A stretch of 64,000 bases of DNA, taken from Loripinus fragilis (Eukaryota; Mollusca; Bivalvia; Lucinida; Lucinidae). The translations under genes were made by a program, and so were the position numbers. Location: the NCBI GenBank assembly GCA_964019695.1, contig OZ026514.1, positions 97,664,345 through 97,728,344 on the forward strand. Reading direction: 5' to 3'. The notes under the pieces were generated by a model, which had not been told where the DNA came from, made no database searches, and was given only the letters and a program-made list of their open reading frames with translations. This document shows positions 10,726 to 21,339 of this stretch, one piece after another; within the stretch, counting starts at the first letter, position 1, and each line of letters begins with the position of its first letter.

Positions 10726-11057
10726 TTGCTATTTTTAAATTCATGTTTTGTTTTACATTTGTATCAGACCATAATACAGATTTTTTTAATGTTGTATTCT
10801 GTTCAGTTAGAGAACATGTACAGTTATCTGAATAGCTCTTTGAAACTGTCAGATATTGTACGTGGTCTCTCCTGTCAACAATCGTATTTCAACTAATTAT
10901 CATTATACAATCTCATCAACATCATTCCTTTTATTTTATTTTATTAATTTTTAATTTTTCCATCTTCATCATGTTTAGTTTAATACCGTCTGACGCTAAT
11001 GACCCACAAGGGTTGATGCGTCGTTAAGAACCAAACCAAACAAACAAACCAAACAAA
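8929..11057 (+). mobile_element. LINE-I insertion, 5'-truncated, in satellite DNA
   Basis: The sequence from 8929 matches LINE-I from its RT catalytic region (about 30,518) through the 3' UTR to the (CAAA)n-type tail. It is flanked by a 14-bp target duplication AGCAAGAGTGGTCA at 8915-8928 and 11,058-11,071, which itself is the conserved block of the satellite. The copy is therefore a target-primed insertion into the array. It has an intact frame over its whole coding length, which indicates youth. Confidence 0.95.
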
Positions 11058-11071
11058 AGCAAGAGTGGTCA

Positions 11072-11487
11072 CAAGGCTTTCCATATCATAACCCTTTGGG
11101 AGCTTTTTGTTGCCGTGGAAACCAGAGTTATGATTCGATATGGCCCAAAACCTTATGCAGTCAATCCCCGCCCCAATGATGCTCCAGATGAAATTTGATT
11201 ACGATAGGCCTGCTGGTCTCAGAGATATTCATGTTTGAAAGTGTGGACAGACGCCGGCTCCAGTCCCATACTTAAAGCTAAAAATTGTAAACCCAGATCA
11301 GCCACTTGTAGAAGCCAGCTGACAGGATCGACACTAATTTACACCGCTAAATAAATCCCTATTTGGAATTGCGCCTCTGGACTGGCTGCAATAACTAGAG
11401 TAATTTGTATGCGTTTATTTTGGTCGAATACAGTATATTTATGAAGGCTTTTAGGGCAGATGCAAAATAAATGTTTGATGTGTCTGT
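11072..11487. other. decayed repeat flank
   Basis: After the target duplication the satellite stops within ~20 bp. It is followed by unrelated sequence (for example TGATGCTCCAGATGAAATTT near 11,178) that looks like the edge of another interspersed repeat. No gene was seen. Confidence 0.35.
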
Positions 11488-12590
11488 AAAAAATAGTAAA
11501 TGAGTATGATCAGGAAATACCACAATCACAAACTGCAGACAACCCCATGGCAACGCGAGGAATAGCCGCTCAACCATCACAAGACACCAGGAAGACAAAT
11601 TAAGCAAAGCAATCAGCTCTCTCTTCCCCATCAAGATGATTGCAATACTAGAATGGACATAAAGTAACGTACAACAAAACATAGAACAATTACAGACTCC
11701 CACAATGGGAGTAACAATAAACAAAAAGTCAACAACAACAGAACCGCCGCCTTAGAACGGACAGCAGCCTAAGCCACCGGGGGGCTTAAATGCGATTTAC
11801 TGGTACCAAATCTTCGCCTTAGATTCTGCTGTTGTTGAAGTACAAAAAATGTTCAGCTCGCATGGAGGCCATCTAGCTAATGCAATGTATCATCATGGAA
11901 AAACACTCTAATCAAATTACTACACCATGATGAAACAAAGAAAAGGGCTCATGACGCACAGATAGTCAGAGCTAAAGAAAACCTCAAGTTGAGCCATGGT
12001 GGGTCCAGCTACAGATAAGCATCAGGCACCAACCCACCGATTAAGGCTTTACATCAGAGCCGTCATAGAGTCTGAGGCCTGACCCACCGTCGTGCAATTA
12101 ATGAGGAAACCTTAGCTATAAACCGTGATTGGGTTTAAAACTAGGCATGCAGATTGCCGCATGATATCCAAGTTATATCCAACCCTTATATAACGTTTAA
12201 CTATCTTTTTGAATTGATCTCTAAAATTAGGTTTTCCAACTATTCGTTTGAATTTATAGACTAAATTACCATAAAATATAGGTTCTGATATGCCTTGTTG
12301 CAGAAGAGTTTTTAACCCAATGTTGTGTTTAACAATTAACTCTGAGTGTCTGTGGTAGAATTTAGAAAATGCTTTTCGAATTTTATGATATCTATAACCT
12401 TGTTTTAATAATTTAGCAGTTAAAAATAAGTTTCTGTTGTTGAAGTCATCAACATTAGAACATACTCTAGCAAAACGAATAAGCTGAGAAATGTTTACAC
12501 CATAGGAAGGAGAGCAAGGAACATCTCCATCAAGAAATGGGAAATTTACTAATTCAAAATTAAAATCATTTGATTTTTCTTTCGCCAAGT
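11488..12590 (-). mobile_element. PLE-A element, 5'-truncated
   Basis: On the reverse strand this is the end of a PLE-A RT gene (12,112-12,588) followed by about 620 bp of 3' sequence, ending at the family's terminal CATACTCATTTACTATT. The same 3' sequence occurs in plus orientation at 42,425-42,962. The 5' end lies in the middle of the RT, about 12,570-12,590. Confidence 0.85.
12112..12588 (-). pseudogene. PLE-A reverse transcriptase, C-terminal part
   Basis: The 158-codon frame carries FNFELVNFPFLDGDVP, YGVNISQLIRFARV, a basic helical stretch (KLLKQGYRYHKIRKAFSKF) and QSACLVLNPITVYS. It is homologous to the RT C-termini at 15,590-16,066 and 42,200-42,420. It lies after the RT catalytic motif, so the piece has no activity of its own. 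The family call rests on the fuller copy at 14,920-16,069, whose GIPMGTNCAPL and YLDD blocks match Penelope-like RTs. No GIY-YIG endonuclease is present. Confidence 0.75.
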
Positions 12591-12599
12591 TATTTGGTC

Positions 12600-13490
12600 A
12601 AGTGCAAGAAATAAACAAAAAGTGGCCTCATCACAAGAAAACCTGCCATCTGGGATTGAAAATATGTAAGGCTCGAATCAGCCTTCTAAGTTATATAGAC
12701 TAGCTACTAGCAGGGCCATTCTACTACATATCGTGCATACAGGAGCAGAAATAAATCATATCTCAAACAAAGCACAAGTTTATTACAATCACTCAAACAA
12801 GTATAGGGTATGTAAATAATTATGACAAAAATCACTATCTATAAAAATTTTGGAAAGCGGCTGTAGAGTTTACAGCTTAGAAACTAAAAGGGTGAGCCAA
12901 CATCCAAGCAAATCTTAGTCTTATCTGAGCACAATTTGATTACATTGAAAGGAAAAGGAATGTGAAATTTACCTATATTGTACTGTAAAAGCTTGGACTA
13001 TACATACTTTGTGTCCCTTCCTCACGGTGCCATGCCGAGTTGGTCTGTAATCTGTGTTTGTGGCATTTCTTGGTCATACTCTATCCTTTTTTGAAACTAT
13101 AATACTTAAGATGACAACACCTTGTATTACATAAGATTGAATTATAAATCTGCTCTAGCTTAAACAAATTAAAAATCATCAAAAGTCATTAGTTTTCGGG
13201 GACTTTATAATCTGCTATATTTTTGTGTAAGAAAGTGTCCATGGCATGTTTTATTCTTTGTTCATATTAAACATTGATCATTAAATATTGTTTGCTGCCA
13301 AAATTTGCATTAAACTACTAATATTACATAGTTTAATCATAAACCTACAAGGATACCCCCTTTTAGCGCTATTTTGAGATAGTGCCTACCCTGGGGGTAT
13401 TCCGTTGCGCGTAGCACTTTTGTGTACCAGCAGATTTTTTTAAGAGTTTAATTTTTGAATTCAGCACACTTTTTTTCATAAGAAAACACC
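12600..13490. other. no feature recognised
   Basis: AT-rich DNA on both strands without a credible gene or repeat. It separates two PLE-A pieces of the same orientation and may be the original host DNA. Confidence 0.35.
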
Positions 13491-13495
13491 TTCAA

Positions 13496-13752
13496 AAATA
13501 GTAAGTGAGGATGATCAGGAAATACCACAATCACAAACTGCAGACAACCCTGTGGCACCACTAGGAAGAGCCGCTCAACCATCACGAGACACCAGGAAGA
13601 CAAATTAAGCAAAGCAATCAGCTCTCTCTTCCCCATCAAGATGATTGCAATACTAGAATGGACATAAAGTAACATACAACAAAACATAGAACAATTACAG
13701 ACTCCCACAATGGGAGTAACAATAAACAAGAAGTCAACAACAACAGAACCAC
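13496..13752 (-). mobile_element. solo PLE-A 3' tail
   Basis: About 255 bp matching the last part of PLE-A 3' sequence (same as 11,490-11,745, nearly base for base), with the terminal CATCCTCACTTACTAT at its left end. No coding part remains, which is an extreme 5' truncation. Confidence 0.85.
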
Positions 13753-14079
13753 CTTTTGGCCTCACCCACTTGATTAAACCTATTGCGGGCTCTCGGGCTG
13801 CCCTGAGTCATGCAAGCAGTGATCGCATAATATATTTTTAATAAAAATGGCGGTTCAATCCCAGCGTGCACCGAGCAAAAGGCGACAGGCGAGTACATGC
13901 TACATTGCTTCCTGTTTGCGACAATGTTGTTAATTAGATTTAGGGATACATAAATGAAAGTTCTGCTAAAATGTCTGCTTGGGGAGGCTGGGGTGAACTC
14001 TACCACTATTCAGTGTTTGCATTATTAGAGTTTTATTGGAATGTGCATTTTTCCTTTTTTTAATTGCTTCCAATGGCTC

Positions 14080-14702
14080 ACAGGAGCTTTACGTTCAATT
14101 CTTTTTATAGCTTGTATACCCTTTGAGGTCACTCAGCTGCTGCACAAATTATTTCTGGGTGAATTACACCGTTATTATTCAGGTTACAATCTCGTGCGTA
14201 TACCCTTTGAATAAACAATTGTATGCTCTATCCTCCGCCCTATATCTGAAGTTTGCCACATTCACGGTTTTATTGTCATTTTGTTTTTTTTTCTTTGAAG
14301 TCTGATTGTATTCGTGTGATGGGTGCACGGCCATCTTTGTTGTGTTATTTACATACCATTCTCGCAAAACCTGACATCAGAGCGAATGCGTGTTGTCATT
14401 TGATTGGTCGAGATGATGAGAACATTCTGTCATCATGTATTAACCAATCAGATGACACTATACATTTGCTCTGATTTATGCACACAAAGCAATAAAGATG
14501 GCGGTGAACCCATAAATACAATCACACTTCATTTAAAAAACGAATTTACATTGAAACCGTGAATTTTGATCAGAACTGATATATGGCGGAAGATAGACCA
14601 TTCAAATGTTTATTCAAAGCAGCAGCAGCGGAGTGACCGTCCTTCCCTTTACTTTCTAAAGGGTATACAAGCTACAGAAAAAAATCAACGTCAAGCTCCT
14701 GT
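14080..14702. mobile_element. TIR element (MITE-like), ~620 bp
   Basis: An imperfect terminal inverted repeat of about 44 bp: ACAGGAGC...GTATACCCTTT at 14,080-14,123 and AAAGGGTATAC...GCTCCTGT at 14,658-14,702. A second inverted pair lies inside (GTCATTTGATTGGT near 14,394 and ACCAATCAGATGAC near 14,443). No transposase frame is present. The target duplication is unclear; CAATGG occurs just outside both ends. Confidence 0.7.
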
Positions 14703-14919
14703 ACAATGGATCACCTATTCAGAAATTAGTGCATACAAATAGTTAACTAAAACAAAAAAATACTCACAGTTTGAAATGCATGAAAAAGAGTGGTCTCAGC
14801 AAATGCAAAATTAAAACACTAAAATGTTTCTTTAACTTTTATACGATATGCGATGGTCCTATAAGCTTTTTTTAAAGCTAACCTTGTGTACCTTTAATAT
14901 AGTGTTGTTTGGTCGATTA

Positions 14920-16069
14920 AAAATTCAGGTGAAATTCTAGATAAACTTAAAGCTAGAGATTTCAATGCGACCAGTTTGTCTACTTATGATTTTTCTACTC
15001 TTTACACTACTTTACCTCATAATTTAATTAAAGATAAACTTATTGATCTTATTGAAAGTACCTTCTAGAGAGAAGGCTCTCCTTACATTGCATGTAGTGA
15101 CAGAAATGCATTTTTTACTTCAGAAAACCCTAAAAATATCATGCATGGTCGTGTCAAAATGTATGCGATGCGCTGACCTTTTTGTTGGACAACATTTTTA
15201 TTCGATTTGGCACCAAGCTCTATAGACAAGTTGTTGGGATTCCTATGGGCACTAATTGTGCTCCCCTGGTTGCAGATTTATTCCTGTTTTGTTATGAAAG
15301 GAACTTTATGATGTCTCTTTCTGATGATAAGCAGGCTGATGTTAGTGATGCGTTTAACACTACTTCCAGATATTTGGACGATATTTTAAATATTAATAAT
15401 GTTTATTTTGACAATATGGTTAGTCAAATATACCCTTCAGAGCTCCAACTTAATAAAGCCAATGCCTCTGATACCGAAGCCGCATTTTTAGACTTGCATT
15501 TGTCAATTTCTAATGATATTGTTTCTACCAAAATTTATGACAAACGTGACGACTTTGATTTTGAAATTGTCAATTTCCCATTTTTAGATGGTGATGTTCC
15601 TCGTTCTACATCCTATGGAGTCTATATCTCTCAACTCATTCGTTTTGCTAGAGCATCTAGCTATGTTGCTGACTTCAACACTCGCAATAAATTGTTAACT
15701 CAGAAACTTCTTAAACAAGGCTATCGGTATCATAAACTTCGCAAAACATTTTCAAAATTTTATAGACGATACTATGATTTGATCTCTAAATTCCAAGTTT
15801 GACTTAAATCTCTCTTGCGCCAAGGACTTTCGGAACCTGATTTCTATGGTGACTTGGTTTATAAGTTGAAGAAAATTGTTGGCTCTAATAATTTTTCAGC
15901 GCAGTTCATTAAAATAATTTCCCATTATAAAAAGATTGGCTATAACATTAATGTATTGCAACAGACTGCATGCTTGGTAGTCAACCCAATCACGGTTGGC
16001 AACTTTGCTTTCCTCTTTAATTGCACGCCGGTGGGTCGGACTTCAGACTCTATGATGGTTCCGACTTAA
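14920..16069 (+). pseudogene. PLE-B reverse transcriptase
   Basis: In forward frames the region reads STYDFSTLYTTLPHN near 14,975 (RT block with the first catalytic Asp). One or more frame breaks follow at about 15,060-15,180. From 15,182 a single frame carries GIPMGTNCAPLVADLF and the catalytic SRYLDDIL, then DFDFEIVNFPFLDGD and SQLIRFAR. A TGA at 15,800 replaces a glycine codon present in the 44,100 copy. The frame then continues to QQTACLVVNPITV and stops at 16,069. These blocks are those of Penelope-like elements. The expected GIY-YIG endonuclease was not seen, so this is an endonuclease-lacking or truncated copy. It is inactivated but not old. Confidence 0.75.
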
Positions 16070-16319
16070 AGACTTATCTATTGATGAGATGGTAGGGGCC
16101 TGATGCTTTGGCTGTTTGTCGGGCCCACCGGGGTTTACCTGTTGGATTTCTTTTGCTCCGGTATTCAGTTTAATTTACTGTTGAGTCCTTATCCTTGCTT
16201 TATCTCCTTGTTATATCTTGATTTATATGTTTTAGGAGACGATGCATTGATAAGTTAGGGGTCTTTCATGCAAAACAAATATCTATGTGTCTTGATCCAC
16301 ATCTGAATTAATCTTATTT

Positions 16320-17104
16320 AAATTTTGTTGCAGTTGGCGTTCAATCGTCGCCATGCTTTTTGAGTGATAACAGATACAGAAGTCATCAACATATAATGAG
16401 CAATCAGTAAGATTACCTAAACATTTCACAATATCATTAATTTTAATTCTAAAAAGAGTTGTTGATAGAACGCCTCCTTGAGGTACACCTTGCTCCTGGT
16501 CATAATAGTCAGACAGAGAGGAGCCAACTCGGACTTGCATGGCGCGGTCTGCAAGGAAGTTTTCAATGAATGTAGGAAGTCTACCTCTTAATCCTAGTTT
16601 GTGGATATCTTTTAAAATGCCATATCTCCACGTGGTATCATAAGCTTTTTCCAAATCAAAAAACACAGCAACTACATGTTCCTTTTTAATAAAGGCATCA
16701 CGTATGAAGGTTTCCAATCTAACTAAATTATCAGTTGTACTGCGGTCAGATCTGAAACCAGACTGGAACCGCGATATATGATTATTGGATTCTAAAAACC
16801 AAGTAAGTCTTTTATTTATCATTCTTTCAAGTGTTTTACATAGACAACTTGTTAAAGCTATAGGTCTATAATTATTAGGTTCCGCAGGATCTTTCCCAGG
16901 TTTGGGAATTGGGATTATGGTTGCTAAGGTCCAATCTTCTGGAAATTTACCAGTAGTCCAAATGTAATTAAATATATTCAAAAGTGTTTCAAGAGAAGTA
17001 TCTGGGAGATGTTTAAGCATTTGATAGTGGATCTCATCAGGACCTGTGGCTGAGTCATGTGGTAGTTGAATAGCTTCAACTAATTCATCTAAATTAAAAT
17101 TTAA
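16320..17104 (-). CDS. LINE-I RT domain, inverted 5' part
   Basis: The reverse strand holds an uninterrupted frame for the RT fingers and palm: FNLDELVEAIQ, YRPIALTSCLCKTLE, SGFRSDRSTTDNL, FFDLEKAYDTTW (block A with its Asp), QGVPQGGVLSTTLF and the catalytic YVDD. It ends in LQQNLNKI, where the forward part begins. Extra residues at both ends come from flanking DNA. The domain is complete but physically reversed relative to its RNase H half, so no full protein can be made. Confidence 0.9.
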
Positions 17105-18714
17105 ATAAGATTGAAAATTGGGCAACAAGCAATGGTTTTAAGTTTTCCAAATCAAAAACACAGTGTGTACATTTCTGTCAGTTGCGCAAGCAACATGATG
17201 ATCCTGTTTTACATTTATATGGATCACCCATTCCAGTAGTTGAGGAATCTAAATTCCTTGGCATTTTATTTGATAGAAAACTCAGTTTTATACCCCATAT
17301 TAAATATCTCAAAGCTAAATGTTTAAAAGCATTGAATCTTTTAAAAGTGCTTTCCCATACTTCTTGGGGTGCAGACCGAACAACACTTCTCAAGGTGTAT
17401 CGGTCTCTAGTCAGGTCAAAATTAGACTATGGCTGTATTATATATGGCTCTGCACGAAAATCATATCTTCAAATGCTTGATCCTATACATAACCAAGGAC
17501 TTAGATTAGCTTTAGGGGCTTTTAGAACTTCTCCTGTTGCTAGTCTCTATGTGGAAGCAGATGAACCATCACTATACTCACGAAGAGAGAAACTCTCTTT
17601 GCAATATGCTATAAGACTTGCTGCTAACCCATCAAATCCTGCTCATGAAGTTACATTCCCACCAAATTATGTTAATTTATATGAACAAAAATCTAAAGCT
17701 CTTAAATCATTTGGCATCAGAATTTCACCACTCTTAGAATCTGCCAATATCAAACCACAAAATATTGAAAAACATTTTACACCAAATATTCCAGCTTGGT
17801 GTATGAAACAACCTGAAATACTTTTTGATTTACATTCCGGGAAAAAATCTGAATCAAATCCACACATATTAAAAGATGATTTCAGAAAAATGCAAAGTCG
17901 TTATAAGAATTACCAACAAATTTATACTGATGGGTCAAAGGAAGACTCAAAGGTTGGTTGTGCTGTTATATCAGACAACCATAGTAATATGCAACGTATA
18001 CCTGACGATTCATCAATTTTCACTGCTGAAGCCAAAGCAATTGATCTAGCTTTAGATTTCATTAGCACTTGTGATGCTAACAATAAATTAATTATATTTT
18101 CTGACTCGCTTTCTGTATTGAAAGCAATGAACCATACCAGTTCAAAGAATCCACAGATTCAGAAACTTTTAGAAAAATGTCATGAGCTTTTAGCTTATAA
18201 AGAAATTGCTCTCTGTTGGATTCCTAGTCATATAGGTATCCAAGGGAATGAGATGGTAGATAAGCAAGCAAAAACATCGCTTTCATTAGAACCAACTTCT
18301 TTTAAAATTCCATTTTCCAATTTTAAGCCATCTATCAATAAATATATCTTGGAAGAATGGCAAACTTCATGGAATAACAGCATTGGTAATAAAGTTCTTG
18401 ACATCAAACCAACTATTGGTGAATATCAATCAGTTGTTCGAAACATTAGAAGAGAAGAAGTAGTTTTAGCTCGACTCCGCTTAGGTCATACAAGAGTCAC
18501 TCATTCATACTTACTACAAGGTGAAGAGCTGCCACAATGTGTTGGTTGCGACGCACCATTCACTGTACGCCACTTCCTTTTGGAGTGTGGCGATTTTGCA
18601 CAAGTAAGAAATAATTGCTTCCATGTTGATAATATGAAAGAATTATTTCAAGATATACATATTGATAGTATTATGACATTTTTAAGACAAATAAATCTTT
18701 TTAACAAAATCTAA
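17104..18714 (+). CDS. LINE-I post-RT and RNase H domain, forward part
   Basis: A forward frame starts immediately at the inversion joint (ENWATSNGFKFSKSKTQ). It runs through FLGILFDRKL, the connection domain, RNase H (TDGSK, TAEAKAIDLAL, SDSLSVLK, SHIGIQGNEMVDKQ) and the CVGCDAPFTVRHFLLEC knuckle to a stop at 18,714. An ATG at 17,182 opens a 510-codon frame, but initiation there has no support. Sequence is nearly identical to the copies at 8929 and 30,700. It forms one insertion with the inverted part to the left. Confidence 0.9.
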   Translation, partial: NKIENWATSNGFKFSKSKTQCVHFCQLRKQHDDPVLHLYGSPIPVVEESKFLGILFDRKLSFIPHIKYLKAKCLKALNLLKVLSHTSWGADRTTLLKVYRSLVRSKLDYGCIIYGSARKSYLQMLDPIHNQGLRLALGAFRTSPVASLYVEADEPSLYSRREKLSLQYAIRLAANPSNPAHEVTFPPNYVNLYEQKSKALKSFGIRISPLLESANIKPQNIEKHFTPNIPAWCMKQPEILFDLHSGKKSESNPHILKDDFRKMQSRYKNYQQIYTDGSKEDSKVGCAVISDNHSNMQRIPDDSSIFTAEAKAIDLALDFISTCDANNKLIIFSDSLSVLKAMNHTSSKNPQIQKLLEKCHELLAYKEIALCWIPSHIGIQGNEMVDKQAKTSLSLEPTSFKIPFSNFKPSINKYILEEWQTSWNNSIGNKVLDIKPTIGEYQSVVRNIRREEVVLARLRLGHTRVTHSYLLQGEELPQCVGCDAPFTVRHFLLECGDFAQVRNNCFHVDNMKELFQDIHIDSIMTFLRQINLFNKI

Positions 18715-19034
18715 TTGCTATTTTTAAAATCATGTTTTGTTTTACATTTTTATCAGACCATAATACAGATTTTTTAATGTTGTATTCTGTTCAGTTAGAG
18801 AACATGTACAGTTATCTGAATAGCTCTTTGAAACTGTCAGATGTTGTACGTGGTCTCTCCTGTAAACAATCGTATTTCAACTAATTATCATTATACAATC
18901 TCATCAACATCATTCCTTTTATTTCATCTTATAAATTTTTACTTTTTCCATCTTCATCATGTTTAGTTTAATACCGTCTGACGCTAATGACCCACAAGGG
19001 TTGATGCGTCGTTAAGAACCAAACAAACAAACAA
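18715..19034 (+). other. LINE-I 3' UTR with terminal stem-loop
   Basis: It matches the 3' UTRs at 10,726, 32,316 and 61,081. Near its end GACGCTAATGACCC and GGGTTGATGCGTC form a short imperfect stem-loop, followed by GTTAAGAACCAAAC and CAAA repeats. The stem-loop is present in every copy, including the 100-bp insertion at 50,020. Confidence 0.85.
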
Positions 19035-19345
19035 ACATCTGAATTAAGGGTGAGGTTGGCGCCGTTAAACCGGTTTAAGCCCTCCAGTAAAATATTTTAC
19101 TGACCGTTCCAAGGCGGTACTTCTTTTGTGGATCTTTTATGTTTTTGTTCTGTCTTGTGTTTGCTGTGTTTTGTGCGCGTCTGTTTATATGTGCTTTGTG
19201 GTCACCTGCTGGGAAAGGGCTGACCTCTTGGCTCTCGTTTCTGGTGTCTTCTGTGAGTTTGTCACTTTCCCATTGGTATCCTGGGTCAGGTGTGGTACTT
19301 GATTGTATCGATTCCTGATCTTTGCACCATTACTTACTTTGCTTA

Positions 19346-19675
19346 TTCTTGAGCGGATAAAGTGATTGGGCAATTTTGAACGCTGTGTTTTAATTCCAGC
19401 AAATTTGCAACTTATCCGGACTGAAAAGCGACGTTTTCAAAGAAAAACGAGGAATTCGGAACCCAAGGTGGGGGGGAGGGTTACTCTATTTTCACATAAT
19501 ATTATTATGCGTCATAGGCTCAGACCATTAATTAGGTCCAACATTTTGAATTTCAATATTTTTTTTGCTTGCTTGCTGCGCTCGGTCTTAGTTATTGAGC
19601 AGGCCGCTAAAGTTTACGTCTCAATTTTTAGCCAACAGATTTTCTAGTAATATTGTCATGCTATTATTCTACCAA
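19346..19675. other. no feature recognised
   Basis: Sequence beyond the PLE-B terminus. A short frame is present but it has no motif. Confidence 0.35.
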
Positions 19676-19910
19676 GGGCGGCTCCAGAGGGGGGGGGTGG
19701 GGCAGAGGGTCCGGACCCACCCCGAAAAAACACAAAAATGTAGGGTTTCTTTGAAATACTAGTCTGGATCCTCTGAAAAATCACAAAGCTACCAAGCCAG
19801 CATTCAAATGTTGGGCCATCATCGGCCCACCGTTGAAACGCCATTTAAATGGCGTTTCGCTGGCGGGCCGATGCTGGCCCATTTATAGTGGTATACGGAT
19901 CCTCTATCCC
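19676..19910. mobile_element. foldback element, family A, copy 1
   Basis: A 68-bp near-perfect palindrome at 19,813-19,880 is centred on ATTTAAAT, with arms containing GGCCATCATCGGCCC. Diverged outer inverted ends surround it (CGGCTCCAGAGGGG, and GGATCC..CCCC on the right). Related copies are at 38,030, 50,334 and 55,641. No coding sequence. Confidence 0.8.
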
Positions 19911-20170
19911 CTCGTACAAAAAACGTTATCAGATTTGGACCCCTCTGACAAAACTTTCTTGATTTGTGCATGCCTGCTTATTTAGTATAAAGGTTTCTTA
20001 TTTATTTGTTTTTTGCCAACATCTCATTGTAATGAATTTTGTCCACACACACGATTAGAGTACAGTTACGAAACAGATTTACAGTTAGAGATATGAAAGA
20101 AATACATGCTTTGTCCAAAAGCATAGCGTGACCAACTATGTAACTTAACTCTGATTACGAGCCAAGTATA
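19911..20170. other. no feature recognised
   Basis: AT-rich spacer between a foldback element and a reverse-strand LINE tail. Confidence 0.35.
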
Positions 20171-20171
20171 G

Positions 20172-21330
20172 CTAGATAGATAGATTCTTTATTTCCTCCA
20201 TATAGGAGAGCATCATATTCATGCATACAATAAATACAATACAACACAAGAGAGAGAGAACAAAAAAAAGCTGTGAGACACAGAAAACAAAAACACTGTA
20301 CACTTGCCAGCATCCTCAGTCAATTTACAGAGGGCCGCGGCGATTAGCACTTCTTCAATATATATATCCCAATGCATTATTAAGCATAGGTATCCATGCG
20401 ACATTGTCCAAAGCACGCAGCGCTAGATACGCCGAGAACAATATCGAATGTATACCCATCTCATCAAGATCCCAACCCCTAAGAGGTATTCTTCATAGCG
20501 CATCTCCGTGTACTTCACGGAGCAGCCTATGAAGGGAGCCTGCCACTATCATGTAAAAGGAGTCTTTATTCTCCAAGTGATGTACGTCAGGTACAGTGTC
20601 AAAACTACCCAGTAATACATCTAAAAGGGTTTCTTCGTCCATGCTTGCTAAGCTAATATAGACGTCATCACCAAAGTTGGTCCATATTTTCATCCACATA
20701 TCGTGCCGAATCTTAGCATTCGACTCGCATCGTAAGATTATATGCCCAACAAGTGGGTCGAAGTCCTCGAGACATGCCGGACAGATCGACCTTGGATTAC
20801 TATTAAATAGCAGACCAATCAGCTTGACCTCTGACTTACAGGCTGGCAATAAACCCAAATGCTTGCGAGATAATTCCCAGAAGTAGTTCGGCCTAATGCC
20901 AGGGTGAAACCTAAGTACACGGTCAAGCCGATTCTCTGCTATCTGTGAGAAGAATTCCATACCCCTTTGTTCAGTGAGTTTTCCATTAGTAATTGTTTTC
21001 CAAGAATATTTACCCGGAAACTGCCCAAGAGAAATAAAGTCACGCACCATGTGCATTAAATTAAACTTTGATATAATATTTAAAGAATCTAATACAAAGC
21101 CATGAGTAAGATCATTGAAATAGACTTGGGCTATTAAACGAGATATGAATATCCTTTTAACGGTGTAAAACGGATCGAGCCGACAGAGCTGCCCGAATAA
21201 GATTAGTTTTCTTTTCTGAATGTCTGTATCTAATGACCGACTTCCTGCTCTTCTAAACCTAATTGTATACGCCCGTTTTGAAAAAAAGGTATTATGGCAT
21301 AGCGTCCGTCCGTCTATAAACAATCTTCAT
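20172..21330 (-). mobile_element. second LINE family, 5'-truncated, (TCTA)n tail
   Basis: The reverse strand carries a coding C-terminus (20,493-21,323), about 300 bp of 3' UTR, an AATAAAG motif and then a tail of ATCTATCTATC repeats at 20,172-20,190. A tetranucleotide tail and 5' truncation are LINE hallmarks. The family differs from LINE-I in both coding sequence and tail. It abuts the tandem array to the right. Confidence 0.75.
20493..21323 (-). pseudogene. LINE ORF2 C-terminal domain (non-LINE-I family)
   Basis: The 276-codon frame opens with a thumb-like segment (RKLILFGQLCRLDPFYTVK) and continues as helical sequence without an RT catalytic motif. It carries a zinc-knuckle-like CPACLEDFDPLVGHIILRC (CX2C..H..C) near residue 195, and ends TAG-free at the stop near 20,493. 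This order is what follows the RT in L1/CR1-like LINE ORF2 proteins of molluscs. Without RT and endonuclease it is a dead 5'-truncated copy, although the remaining frame is intact, so it is not very old. The clade was not determined. Confidence 0.65.
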
Positions 21331-21339
21331 GGTACTTTA

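Larger units (their letters stand above)
16311..19034 (+). mobile_element. LINE-I insertion with twin-priming inversion
   Basis: The target duplication ACATCTGAATTA (12 bp; one more A is shared) flanks the insertion at 16,299-16,310 and 19,035-19,046, inside the PLE-B 3' region. The left 790 bp (16,311 to about 17,100) is LINE-I in reverse orientation (matching about 29,926-30,712). The right part, from about 17,101, is in forward orientation (matching 30,701 to the tail). The two parts share about 12 bp of LINE sequence around TTAAATAAGATT. This is the classical structure made by twin priming. Confidence 0.95.
14920..19345 (+). mobile_element. PLE-B element, split by a LINE-I insertion
   Basis: PLE-B runs from the RT start near 14,920 through the 3' region to 16,310, is interrupted by LINE-I, and continues at 19,047 to its terminus near 19,345 (TTTGCACCATTACTTAC). 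The 3' end matches the PLE-B copies at 37,140-37,432 and 44,735-45,031. The rejoined 3' part contains two perfect palindromes: TTAAACCGGTTTAA near 19,065 and CAGTAAAATATTTTACTG near 19,085. Confidence 0.85.

Noticed and set aside
16070..16130. Hammerhead ribozyme in the PLE-B 3' region (TGATGAGATGG, CCTGATGC)
   Set aside because: The conserved core (CTGATGA plus GAAA with three stems) could not be assembled in any PLE-A or PLE-B copy.
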